From Lotus japonicus (lineage: Eukaryota; Streptophyta; Magnoliopsida; Fabales; Fabaceae): DNA of 64,000 nt. A model generated the notes under the pieces. That model was given only the letters and a program-made list of their open reading frames with translations, was not told the DNA's origin and ran no database searches. The stretch is from the NCBI RefSeq assembly GCF_012489685.1, contig NC_080043.1, positions 55,326,289 to 55,390,288 on the forward strand, written 5' to 3'. The position numbers and the translations under genes were made by a program. The stretch's first letter is position 1. Each line of letters opens with the position of its first letter. This document shows, one piece after another, positions 44,754 through 55,537 of the stretch.

Positions 44754-45899
44754 TGAAGGTATGAAAAATACTAGAAGGAGAGTTTGAATATGATTTTGCA
44801 AATAAAAACGTTTCCTTTAAGATTTCAAGTAAATCTCTCGGTTTCAAAGGATAGAGCGTGCAAAGGATAAAAGAAGAAAGACACAATGATTTTATCCTGG
44901 TTCACTTGAACAAATCCTCAGGCTACCTCTAGTCCACTCGTTAAGGTGATTTCTTCATTCGTTGAATGAAGGTAATCCACTAATCAAAGGTTGTTACAAC
45001 TGCACTAGCACAATTTGCTACGTGACTAACGCACCTAAGAACTAGCAACCACTAAGACACACAAGTCTTAGTCTTCTCCAGGAATCTGACTTAACCGGTC
45101 CCTTAAGGAATTACAAACCAATTTGAACAAGTTTTGGTTTACAATGAAGTGCTTCTAAACAAGCAAGATGTAAATAAATTTAGAACAATGAAGAAATAGA
45201 TTGCTAAGGTATTTGCTGGGAGTATTTTGATTGCAATAAGTTTCTTAGCCATTTCTTCTTTCTTCAGCCTTTATATACTTCAAGCTTTGAGTGATATTTC
45301 CGTTGAAGGAATATATCCGTTGGAGGGCACTTCTGAAATTTCCAGAACCTGCTATAGCTGATCTCGTTAGGTAGGCTGTCATAATAGTATATTGCGCTTG
45401 TACTTTTAATAGTGACCCTTGCCTTTTGCTTTTGACTTCTGATCTTTAGAGGCGCTTCATATTGGAACTTGTGAAGCTTCTAATCAGAGTCCCGAGGTTG
45501 CTTGGATCTTCAGAACTTCAAGTCTTCAGCATCTGGACCGTTCACTTCAAAACTTCTGCTCTTCATAGTAGAAGCACTTGGTTTTCAAAACAAGCTTTCT
45601 TTGTGTCTTCAGAATCTTCAAGTCTTCAGAGTCTTTGACCGTTCACTCAGAACTTCTGGTCTTCAGCACTTGATCTTCAAAACCCAAATATCAGAGCTTC
45701 ATCTTCAGAACTTGAAGGAATAACCTACCGTTCATCATTATGTAGTGAGTGCAGAAGCAGATTAATGGTCAATCAGAACCTGTTTGTCAAACCCAGAAAA
45801 GACAAACGTTAGAGTACTAAAATTGTTCATCCATAAAAATATATACTTGTTATCATCAAAACCGAGAGATGTACAACAGAACCAAATCTTGGTCTTACA
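44754..45899 (-). repeat. 3' LTR of Sirevirus C
   Basis: On the minus strand it starts TGTAAGACCAAG and ends CCTTCA. The polypurine tract AAAAAGGGGGAGAT adjoins it at about 45901-45913, and a second block (GACAAAAAGGGGGAG) lies near 46423-46437. Confidence 0.9.
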
Positions 45900-46847
45900 A
45901 TCTCCCCCTTTTTGATGATGGCAAAATCATATATTTTGATGAACAAAAACTAAAACAAATCAGAGTTTAAGGTTTAGAAAGATTTTATCCTGATATGTAT
46001 AGCTTGTTCAGCTCCTTCTGAATCTGAGACTTGAACTTGATTCTGAGCTTAGCTCCTCCTGAATCTAAGACTTAATGAAATCGTTAGAAGAGTTTAGATT
46101 CTGAGCTATAAAAAGTGTGATGAGAGCAATCTATATATAATATATGTGATCAAAGCAATAGATATGAGATGTATGATCAGAGCAATAATTGTCACAGTTA
46201 TATTAGAGCATTGCTAGTGTATCAGAGCTATTAGTAATTATGTTACTTGCGTATCAGAGTTATCCATCAGAACTTAAAAGCAAATGATAAACACTTCTAG
46301 AAGAAGTGAATGTAAGTCGTGCATTGCTTCAGAGAGGGTCTATAGATGTTACACAATTCATCACTTAATTCTCTAAAATAAAATTTTTAAATAAAAAAAC
46401 TTATCAAAATATTTACTAGTACTCCCCCTTTTTGTCACAAGCAAAAAGATTTAAGTGTGAAAAACTTAGTGAAAAACACAAGAAGTAGACTAGTACACCC
46501 CCTGGTTAAGGTAAATGAACATAAAAGGTTAGGTTCAGAAGAGAGAATTATTATGTGAGAAAGAAAAAAACAAAGAAATAAGGAAATAAAGGAGCAGAAA
46601 ATAGAAAGGAAACAAAACTTGTATATATAAATATGAAACAAGTGCAAATAAAAAGTGTAGAAGGAAATAAAAGTTTTAAAACAAGAGAAACAAAAGAAAA
46701 ACAAAAATCCTAAGAAAGCTTCTTAAAAATCATGGGCAACATGTCTTTGAGTTATGTGTTGACTTTGTTATGTTCAATCATGTGAGCTTTGAAGACTTGT
46801 TGTTCAGCTTGAATGGTGGCCAAATTTGCTTCTACGTCAGAATATCT
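45900..46847 (-). other. 3' noncoding region of Sirevirus C
   Basis: Polypurine tract, second polypurine-like block and A-rich DNA. I find no ORF3 here, unlike elements A and D. Confidence 0.55.
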
Positions 46848-49415
46848 TTAAGCAGAAGTTCCAACCATTTCAGAAGTTCCAAAAATTCCAACTTGAGCTT
46901 CTAATTCTGCAGCTTGAACTTTCAGCCTAGCAGCCTCTACTTTCAAAGCTTCTTGGCGTTCAGCCTCTTTTTTTGCAGCTTCTGCTTTTTCTTCTTCTAA
47001 TCTATGAGCCTCTAAAGCAGTTTTCCTTATAGCTTTAAAAGCTTTTCTTTCTTCAGCAACTCGCTTGGCTTCCATTTCTTTTTCCCATTCAGCCTTTCTT
47101 GCTACAGCAGCCTCAACACTGGCAGCTAATTAAAAATCAGAATAATCATGTAAGTCTTGGAAACTAGTGAGCATCCACGGCTGAAAGTCCTCCCATTGAG
47201 CTTTGATATGGTTTGTCAGAACACTAGAGCTAGTCACTGCAACAATGCTCCTAACCCTATTGCAAGCATTTATACTAAACAATTCAATGCACTCGGTTAG
47301 GGTAGCGGGAGTGGGATTGTATATGGCTAGCTGAAGTTCAGAAGTAGAAGGAGCGGATGAGTCAGGAGTGGAGCTAAGTGCTTCGGAGGTGGGTACTTCA
47401 GAAGTAGAGGGTACTTCAGAAGTCACAGGTTTAGAAGCAGAAGCAATTTGCATCTGATCAGAAGTGTTGGGAAAGGCTAGTCAGAAGAATTGACAAGTAA
47501 GAAAGTGGAAAGAGAAACATATGAATCTTCAGATGGTGATGGTTGAGGTTGGGTGAAGGGAAAAGCCACAGAAATTGGCATAGGTTCAGAAGAGAGAGTC
47601 TCTTCACTGAAATGAGTGGATTGTTAAGTGGTAGTTTGTGTGAGTGGAAGTGTGGTAGAAGATGATTGTTCAGCAATGGTTGTCATGTGTGAGGGAGTGA
47701 TAATGTCCAGATTTGGGGGGAAAGGTGCGGCTATATAGGTGAAGGGTGATGATTTAGGAGGTGGTGGAAGAGTGAGTTCAGAAGAGAGTGCATCAATTTG
47801 TAAAGTATTGACAATACTAGGAGAGGAAGTAGGAATACATGAGTTCCTTTCTGAGGCCCTTGTAGTTCTGGGAACAGTGTGCTTGGCCAGATGAGAAGGC
47901 ATTGCCTTGCTTTTTGTTTTGTGCTTCTTCTTATTTTTCTGCTCAGGTTCAGAAGTTTCAGACCTCTTCTGCTTTCTTCCTTTAGGAGCTTGTAACTCAG
48001 GAGGAGCTTATGGAAGATTCTGAAGGAACTCCTTTGTGTCAAACGCCAGGTCCTCTTCCGCCATCATGTTCAGATATTCCAAGATGGCTTCTGGATTGTC
48101 TTGCTTTGTCCAGAGAGGATATCCCTCGACTTGATTTCTTTTCTTGATGATTGCTTCTGGAGCCTCATCATTTGCAACCACAGTCACCTTGTCCATAATC
48201 CCCATATGTCTGAGGTTCTTTGCGTTGAGAGCATCACCAAATGTGGCAGTGAGATCATTTGTGTACTCGACATCTTCCAGAAACTTGACTAGCCCATTCT
48301 TCACAAAAATGTCAGAGAGAAGTCTGCCAAAGGGAATGTAGCCAATGACCTTCTTTTTCTCGTTTTCAGTAATGTGGCAGTAAGATCATCTGTGTACTTG
48401 GCATCTTCCAGAAACATGACTAGCCCATTCTTCACAAAAATGTCAGAGAGAAGTCTGCCAAAGGGAATGTAGCCAATGACCTTCTTTTTCTCGTTGTCAG
48501 TAATGTGGCAGTGAGATCATCTGTGTACTTGGCATCTTCCAGAAACTTGACTAGCCCATTCTTCACAAAAATGTCAGAGAGAAGTCTGCCAAAGGGAATG
48601 TAGCCAGTGACCTTTTTTTTCTCGTTATCAGTCGTTCTGGTCTTTTTGACTAGCTCCTTTAGATATGTGAAGAGCAAGTAGGGAAGGTAGATTTGTTGAT
48701 GCTTCCTCAAACAGTACATGATGTACTTTTGGGTAGCATTGATGTAATCTGCTGAGTTAGTTGTTGGCCTGGGATTGATGCACGTCAGAATTACCTTGTG
48801 CCAGACTCTTAGGTCAGGAAACAAGTCCTTGACCTTGTAGTCAGTCTTCTTCTCTTCAAAGTTGCTGAAAATCTCCTTGTTCACTGTTCCCTTGATCAAG
48901 GCTGATTTGTTGTCGATGTTGTGAGTTTGCTTCCCTTTGCGACCTTCCATGCCCAGAAGCTTGGCGATGGACTTCTCAGTTACAATGATCCTCTGACCAA
49001 GGATATGTGAGACAACAAAGTTGTCATCACAATCAGCTTGCCTCTAGAATTCCTTGACCAGCTTCTCATAAACTGGACCATGAAGCCTCACAAAATAGGT
49101 TTCCCATCCCTGAGAAGTCATCTCTGCCCTTAGATCCATTCCATTCTCTTGCATGTTTTTGAAGTCGATTATGGGTTCAGCTAGAACAGAGAGTTGTGAA
49201 AAATTGAGGATGCAGGTGACCGAGCTTGGTCTTTCAGTGATGGCAGCAACTTCATCCTTTTCAGAACTTGATTTTGGTGGAACTGAAGATGAAAAGCCTG
49301 CAGCAGTAGAACGTGAAGCTTGCTTTGGGAAGACAGGGTAATCTGCACTGTCAGAAACTTGTTGAGCAGTGTATTCCTTGTAGAACTGTAGGGATATTTC
49401 TTCTTGATGATCCAT
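46848..49415 (-). pseudogene. Envelope-like region of Sirevirus C, broken
   Basis: Read from 49415 downward: MDHQEEISLQFYKEY, MTSQGWETYFVRLHGPVYEK, then after stops and frameshifts ILTCINPRPTTNSADYINAT, YIPFGRLLSDIFVKNGLVKF, GYPLWTKQDNPEAILEYL, a Lys-rich and then Ser/Pro/Thr-rich middle, and finally an Ala/Glu-rich coiled coil (about 47100-46848). Same domain order as in element A. A 131-bp segment is tandemly triplicated at 48243-48635, and since 131 is not a multiple of three it shifts the frame. Confidence 0.8.
48243..48635. repeat. 131-bp tandem triplication
   Basis: Three adjacent copies beginning GTGGCAGTRAGATCATYTGT (48243, 48374, 48505), a few percent apart. They include the segment encoding YIPFGRLLSDIFVKNGL. 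Confidence 0.9.
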
Positions 49416-49858
49416 GTTGATTTCTTATTGAGATGAAGAACTCGCAAAGAAGATGATGAACAAGAGAGAGAACATAGAGTTTGAGTGAATTTGAAAACTG
49501 GAATAGTGTAAGTGTGGTGAATCGTGTGTGAGATCGTGGGCTAAGTGGATAATTTTCAAAATAGATGTTGAGAAGTTGGAAAACCAAAAGGTAAAGATAA
49601 AAATTAACGGTTAGAAATTAAAGGTAATAAATAATAAAGAAAATGGAAACGCGTGGTGGAGAATTAAATGAAGCAATCATTAAACCAAATCTTCCTGAGA
49701 AGCACATGAATCGAGGCGTCTGAGAAGAGACAGGCGTTTTAATATCTGGCATCAGAAGGGATACCAAGAGGTAGTATGTTTTTGATTAAATTACCTTCTG
49801 ATCTAGAAAGCTTCTAAAGAGAGCAGAAGTATCGTAGTCAGAATTTCTGTTGAAGTCT

Positions 49859-50597
49859 TCATACTAGACAGAAGTCCATCTTTAGATTCTTCACAATAAA
49901 CATGAATCTATCTTCAGCTAAGGGCTTGGTGAAGATATTTGTCCACTGATGATCGGTATCCACGAACTTCAGAAGTAAAACACCCTTTTGGACATAGTCT
50001 CTGATGAAGTGATACTTCACTTCTATATGTTTAGCCCTTAAATGCAGAATAGTGTTCTTGCTTAGTGAAATAACAGCACTGTTGTCACAGAAGATAGGAA
50101 TGTGTTCTCTCATAAATTTGATAATCCTCGATCTGGTGTTTTATCCAGAGCATCTGAGTGCTACACAGAGATGCTGAGATGTATTCTGCATCTGCAGTTG
50201 AGAGTGCAATTGTGGATTGCCTCTTGCTTGCCCATGAGACTAGATTTCCTTCCAGAAATTGACAATTTCCAGAAGTACTTTTCCTTTCAATTCTATCTCC
50301 AGCATAATCTGCATCATAAAATCCTGAAAGCTTGTACTCTTATGTTTTCTCAAACATCAAGCCTAGGTTAGTAGTTCCTTTCAGATATCTTAGGATTCTC
50401 TTAACAACAGTTAAGTGAGTTTCCCTTGGGTCTGATTGGAAACGAGCACATAAATGAACACTATATAGAATATCAGGTCTAGATGTTGTCAGATAGAGAA
50501 GAGAGTCCATCATACCACGATAGAGCTTCTGACAAACCTTTGAGCTTACCTCTTCCTTCTCCAGAATGCATGTGAGATGCATTGGAGTCTTTGCTGG
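49859..50597 (-). pseudogene. C-terminal RT and RNase H of Sirevirus C
   Basis: Minus-strand frames give CQKLYRGMMDSLLYLTTSRP, DPRETHLTVVKRILRYLKGT and, after a break, IFCDNSAVISLSKNTILHLR, HIEVKYHFIRDYV and FTKPLAEDRF: the copia RT tail and RNase H. Frames change and stops occur between 50340 and 50113. The upstream half lies beyond the solo LTR, at 52453. Confidence 0.85.
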
Positions 50598-50602
50598 CGT
50601 GC

Positions 50603-52447
50603 CGATGATCCGGGATTTAGAGCTATTTTCCTAGTTTATTTGCATGTAGTTTAAATGGTTTTCAGGATATTTTGGTCATTTTAGGACACATAAGGAGTAA
50701 TTCATACATTTTAATATTTTGAATATTTTTATATTATTTTTATGAATTTTATTAGGATTAGAATTAGTTTTATCTTTTATTTATTTTTTGTAACTATCTT
50801 CCAATGATTTTATTTTAGTTTTATTGTTGTTTTAGGGAAAGATTTGGAAAAAGAGAGAGAAAACCAGAATTCAATTAAAAATTCGGAGGCTGAAATCATG
50901 TGCCACGTGACCGCGCGAAGTTACCATGCACTTATGGCACGATTGCGCCACTTGTCAGCGTTCTGGAATTTACTGCACCATATTCCGCGCGATTTGGGCT
51001 TACAGCGCGCGCAATCGCACCAGATTACTCCTTCATCAGAAAAGACAAAAAAAAGGGGGGGTCTTAGTTCCCTGCTTCGCCCACAGGTAATACGGTGCAC
51101 TATCACCCATGTGCACCATCTGATTCGCATCAAACGTCAGAAATTTCGAGGGTGCAGGTGTTGGATTTATTAATCCAGCGTCACCCTTAGGATTCGATGG
51201 GTTTAACATCCCACACCATGGCGCTTAACATCGCAGCCCCTTGAGGACTCTATGCTATAAGGAAATAAAGTTGCGCCCTCACTAACAACAATTGCTTTTG
51301 GCGTAGTGGTAAGGGCTTGATCCAATAAGTGGTATCAGAGCAAGGTCATGGGTTCGAATCCCCCGGCTAACACTGGGGGGGGGAGAGATTGTTGGATTTA
51401 TTAATCTAGCGTCACCCTTAGGATTCGATGGGCTTAACATCCCACCCCATGGCGCTTAACATCGCAGCCCCTTGAGGACTCTGTGCTATAAGGAAATAAA
51501 GTTGCGCCCTCACTAACAGCAATTGCTTTTGGCGTAGTGGTAAGCGCTTGATCCAATAGCAGGTTCTTACGCTGCACTCTGCCACACTGATCTTATCCCC
51601 ATCAGAACGTGAGAAACACTATAAATAGCGTTTTTAACCTAATTTTTGACGTTCTTGGTACCCTGGGATGAATGTGAGAAATCCAAAGACCCAATTTTGG
51701 TTCTTGAGAGAATTTTTCCAGGTTTTCTTTGATCTTTTATGTGTTTCTACTTAGATTTTGAATTGTTTCTCATGTCTATGAGGAACTAATTCTTCTTTAG
51801 CACTTGGGATGCCTAGTCTTTTGGATCTTATTCTTTAATTTGTACTTCGTTTGTGTGATGAATTTCTATTATAATCTATGAATTCCGTTCCAGTATAATT
51901 TTATTTGATTGCAAGCAAATAACTTACTAATTTCTGTGAGACTTGGAAGAGTGATTAGAAATTAGGGATTTAAGGGAACGAAATTTATTAACTTTTCTCT
52001 ACGACCTTAGGAATGAGGGTAGGAGTTAATAGTGGTGGCCAAAATTATAATTTTATCTTTAATCTGTTGGTTTAGGTGCTCGTAACACAGACTTAATATT
52101 CAGATTTAAAGTCTTTCTTGTTTAAGGAATTAGCAAGTTAAGAACTTAGGCTAGATCACCATAGAGAGTAATTTTTTTCACACAAACAAGTTTATTTAGG
52201 CATAAGTGATAATTGGCGAAGCTAATCCAGGTGCTATTTTTCCAAATTAAGTTTCACAAATTCTATTCGCTTTCTCATATTTCCTTGCAATTGAACGACA
52301 ACCAAATCTTTACACCCCCAATTCTTGTTTACTTTTATCCTCTAAATCATAGAATTAGTCTGAATCGATAACTGAACACAATCCTTTGGGTACGATATCT
52401 TTTATATTACTACGGGCAAGTCTGTATACTTGCATATTGGCTTATCA
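50603..52447 (+). mobile_element. Solo LTR of a second retrotransposon type, in RT of Sirevirus C
   Basis: 1845 bp, starting CGATGATCCGGG (probably TGATGATCC originally) and ending GGCTTATCA, with near-matching pentamers CGTGC (50598-50602) and TGTGC (52448-52452). It has TATAAATAG at 51620-51628. RT motifs continue on either side. The start resembles that of the LTR at 62900. It contains a TRIM element at 51159. Confidence 0.78.
51159..51558 (+). mobile_element. TRIM (terminal-repeat retrotransposon in miniature)
   Basis: 400 bp: two 169-bp direct repeats (51159-51327 and 51390-51558) starting TGTTGGATTTATTAAT and ending GATCCAATA, a 62-bp interior with the primer site TGGTATCAGAGC at 51330-51341 and a G-rich polypurine tract before the second repeat, and a perfect target duplication GCAGG (51154-51158 and 51559-51563). 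The repeats differ at about six positions (3.6%). The end of the first repeat and the interior also carry Pol III A-box-like (GGCGTAGTGGTAAG) and B-box (GGTTCGAATCC) motifs. Confidence 0.95.
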
Positions 52448-52452
52448 TGTGC

Positions 52453-53105
52453 TTTCTAGCATGTTAAACTTCTTCAGAAGTTCTTTAGTATACTTACTTT
52501 GATGAATGTAAGTAACTTTTGGTTTTTGATCAATCTGAATGCCCATAAAGTACTTGTGTTCTCCCATCATACTCATTTCAAATTTAGCCTGCATTAACTT
52601 AGAAAATTCCTTGCAAAGAGAGGGATTAGCAGAACCAAATATAATATCATCAACACAAATTTGAACAATCAGAATATCATCTTTATATGACTTACGGAAA
52701 AGAGTAGTATCAACTTCGGTCTCTTACAAACTTATTTTTCAAGAGAAATGTACTAAGTCTCTCATACCATGCTCTGGGAGCTTGCTTTAAACCATAGAGA
52801 GACTTCTTCAACTTGAAGACATGGTCAAATTGTTTAGCATCTTCAAACCCAGGGGTTGATAAACATACACTTCCTCATCAATGTAACCATTGAGAAACGC
52901 GCTCTTGACATCCATTTGGTGAATAATAATGTTATGATTCACATAGAATTAGATCAATAACATTATAGATTCTAACCTCGCAACTGGGGCAAAGGTTTCT
53001 GTGTAATCTATGCCTTCTTGCTGACTGTAGCCTTGTGCAACAAGTCTTGCCTTTTTTCTGACAACTTCTCCCTTATAACTTCTAACCTCGCAACTGGGCA
53101 AAGGA
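52453..53105 (-). pseudogene. N-terminal half of RT of Sirevirus C
   Basis: Minus-strand translation in pieces gives [58 protein letters not shown] and VDDIIFGSANPSLCKEFSK (catalytic VDD), with several frameshifts and stops. The sequence upstream of ARLVAQGY is missing. The junction with the leader at 53104 carries a short duplicated segment (see findings). Confidence 0.85.
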
Positions 53106-53143
53106 TCTACTGAACACTGTTAAGTGTGGTAATCAGAACTTGC

Positions 53144-53155
53144 GCTCAGATACCA
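53144..53155 (-). other. Primer-binding site of Sirevirus C
   Basis: On the minus strand TGGTATCTGAGC, one mismatch from the canonical initiator tRNA site. Confidence 0.82.
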
Positions 53156-53157
53156 AT

Positions 53158-54932
53158 TGAAGGTATGAAAAACACTAGAAAGGGGGGTTTGAATAGAGTT
53201 TTGCAAATAAAAACATTTCCTTTAAGATTTCAAGCAAATCTCTCGGTTTCAAAGGATAGAGGGTGCAAAGGATAAAAGAAGAAAGACAAAATGATTTTAT
53301 CCTGGTTCACTTGAACAAATCCTCAAGCTACCTCCAGTCCACCCGTTAAGGTGGTTTCTTCCTTCGTTGAATGAAGGTAATCCACTAATCAAAGGTTGTT
53401 ACAACTGCACTAGCACAACTTGCTACGTGACTAACACACCTAAGAACTAGAAACCACTAAGACACACAAGTCTTATGCTCTGTTTGGATGCAGGGGTGAA
53501 AATGAGAGGAAGGAATATATGAGAAAAGATTATAATAGGAAGGAATATATAAGGAAAATGAGATGATTTTTAAGTTGTTTGGATTGGGAGAAAAAGAATG
53601 AAAAATGAAAGGAAAAGTGAGAGTGATGTTTACATAATTACTTTATTACCATTTTTTTAAAATTATAAACTTATGGTATATGTATTATATTTATATTTTT
53701 AATAAAATTATATATTTTAATTTTTTAATCTTACAATCTATTATTATATTACACATTTTATAATATTTATTTGTAATATATATTTTATTGTTTTGAAACA
53801 ATATATTTTATATTTTAAATTACTTTTTATTATAATGGCTGAAATTAATCATGGTCACTTTCAACGCATGAATGAAAAAGTGTAGCAGTGTCACTACCGT
53901 ATTAATCTCTTGCATTTGCCATGTTCTTCCCATTATTGCAAGGAAAACTGACATGTAACTATTCACCCTCCCTTTTCCTCCCCCTCCATTTTCATGTCTC
54001 ATCCAAACATCTTAAGATACCATTTTCCACTTACTTTCCTGCCTACCAACTTCCTTCCTTCCATATTGCCTTGAAACAAACAGACCATTAGTCTTCTCAA
54101 GGAATCTGACCTAACCGGTCCATTAAGGAATTACAAACAGATTTGAACAAGTTTGGGTTTACAATGAAATGCTTCTAAACAAGCAAGATGTAAACAAATT
54201 TAGAACAATGAAGAAATAGATTGCTAAGGTATTCGCTGAGAGTATTTTGATTGCAATAAGTTTCTTAGCCATTTCTTCCTTCCTTCAGCCTTTATATACT
54301 CCAAGCTTTGAGTGACATTTCCGATGAAGGAATCTATTCGTTGGAGAGGGCACTTCTGGAATTTCCAGAACCTGCTACGGCTGATCCTCGTTAGGTAGGC
54401 GGTCATAATAGTATATTGCGCTTGTACTTTTGATAGTGGCCTTTGCCTTTGGCTTTTGATTTCTGATCTTCAGAGGCGCTTCATATTGGAACTTGTGAAG
54501 CTTTTAATCAGAGTCACAAGGTTGCTTGGATCTTCAGAACTTCAAGTCTTCAGCATCTGGACCGTTCACTTCAGAACTTCTGCTCTTCAGAGTAAAAACA
54601 CTTGATTTTCAGAACAAGCGTTCTTTGGGTCTTCAGAATCTTCAAGTCTTCAGAGTCTATGATCGTTCACTCGAAACTTCTGGTCTTCAGAGTCTTTAGC
54701 ACTTGATCTTCAAAACCCAAATATCAGAGCTTTATCTTCAGAACTTCAAGGAATAATCTATCGTTCATCAGAACATTGTGAGTGCAGAAGCGGATTAATG
54801 GTCAATCAGAACCTGTTTGTCAAACCCAGAAAAGACAAACGTTAGAGTACCAAAATTGTTCGTCCATAAAAATATATACTTGTTATCTTCAAAACCTAGA
54901 GATGTACATTAGAACCAAATCTTGGTCTTACA
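53158..54932 (-). repeat. 5' LTR of Sirevirus C, interrupted by a MITE
   Basis: Ends match the 3' LTR at 44754-45899. The MITE at 53476-54087 splits it. Confidence 0.9.
53476..54087. mobile_element. PIF/Harbinger-like MITE in the LTR
   Basis: 612 bp with short imperfect inverted termini (TGCTCTGTTTGGAT and the complement of TGGTCTGTTTGTTT), flanked by TTA at 53473-53475 and 54088-54090. The undisturbed LTR copy shows a single TTA at that site, which confirms insertion. The 3-bp TTA target points to PIF/Harbinger. No coding capacity. Confidence 0.88.
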
Positions 54933-55141
54933 GTTTGGTATAAAAGAAATAAATAAATGAGAAAAATAAGAGGTAAAAGAGATGATTACTCTTTCATATT
55001 GTTTGGTTGGATACAAAATAAAAAAAAAATTACTTTTAACAGGAAAATATATTTGCCGCTCAAAAAAAAACATTTACTTTGAATTATTTAATATTTATAC
55101 TGATATTGAAATATCAACAATCTGTTGTTGTCGGACACGGA

Positions 55142-55537
55142 ATGGACAGCAGCACGTCCATGGAGGCCAATGTCACCGTGGATGGCAGTTGGATTTCGCA
55201 GATAAGCCGGATGGGGAGTGCAGTCGTTATCAAGGATAATACTGGCAGTTCAGTTACTGGAATCTCCAAGAGTTTTAGCCATGGGTGTGCTCTTTTAGCG
55301 GAGCTTATGTCTGTAGAACTGAGACTGATGCACGCATTTGATAATGGGTTCAGGACGGTAAAATGTTTTTCAGATTGTGGCATGCTGGTGAGTATTTTGC
55401 AAACATGGCACGCAACAACTACCTTCTGGAACTTGGATGATATTAACAGAGTGCGAGACCTCATGGCTAAGTTTCAGGAAGTTCAACTGGTGCAGATTGA
55501 CAGGGATAGGAACAACACTGCAGATGCTCTAGCGTGA
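55142..55537 (+). pseudogene. RNase H domain remnant (LINE or RVT_3 type)
   Basis: Plus-strand frame with NVTVDGSWISQISRMGSAVV, AELMSVELRLMHAF, CFSDCGMLVSIL and IDRDRNNTADALA. The four acidic residues expected in RNase H are present (D in VDGSW, E in the AELMSVE block, D in SDCG, D in TADALA). This form, plus the DALA ending, is the plant 'RNase H-like' domain left by LINE elements and also found in host proteins. A TGA directly after DALA stops it, and KACKNGSP continues in frame, so it is degenerate. No RT or endonuclease lies upstream. Confidence 0.72.

Larger units (their letters stand above)
44754..54932 (-). mobile_element. Sirevirus C: older deleted element with nested insertions
   Basis: Minus orientation. 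The 5' LTR is 53158-54932 (about 1160 bp after removing a MITE) and the 3' LTR is 44754-45899 (1146 bp). Flanking pentamers are GTTTT and GTTTG, one mismatch. In the stretches compared, the LTRs differ at about 6%, so it is clearly older than A and B. Gag, protease and integrase are deleted; what remains is RT/RNase H (split by a solo LTR) and a degenerate envelope-like region. The leader next to the primer site (GATCTACTGAACACTGTTAA) is nearly identical to element B. Confidence 0.9.

Noticed and set aside
51298..51361. Possible tRNA gene (A and B boxes)
   Set aside because: No complete cloverleaf; the boxes fall across the TRIM repeat and primer-binding site.
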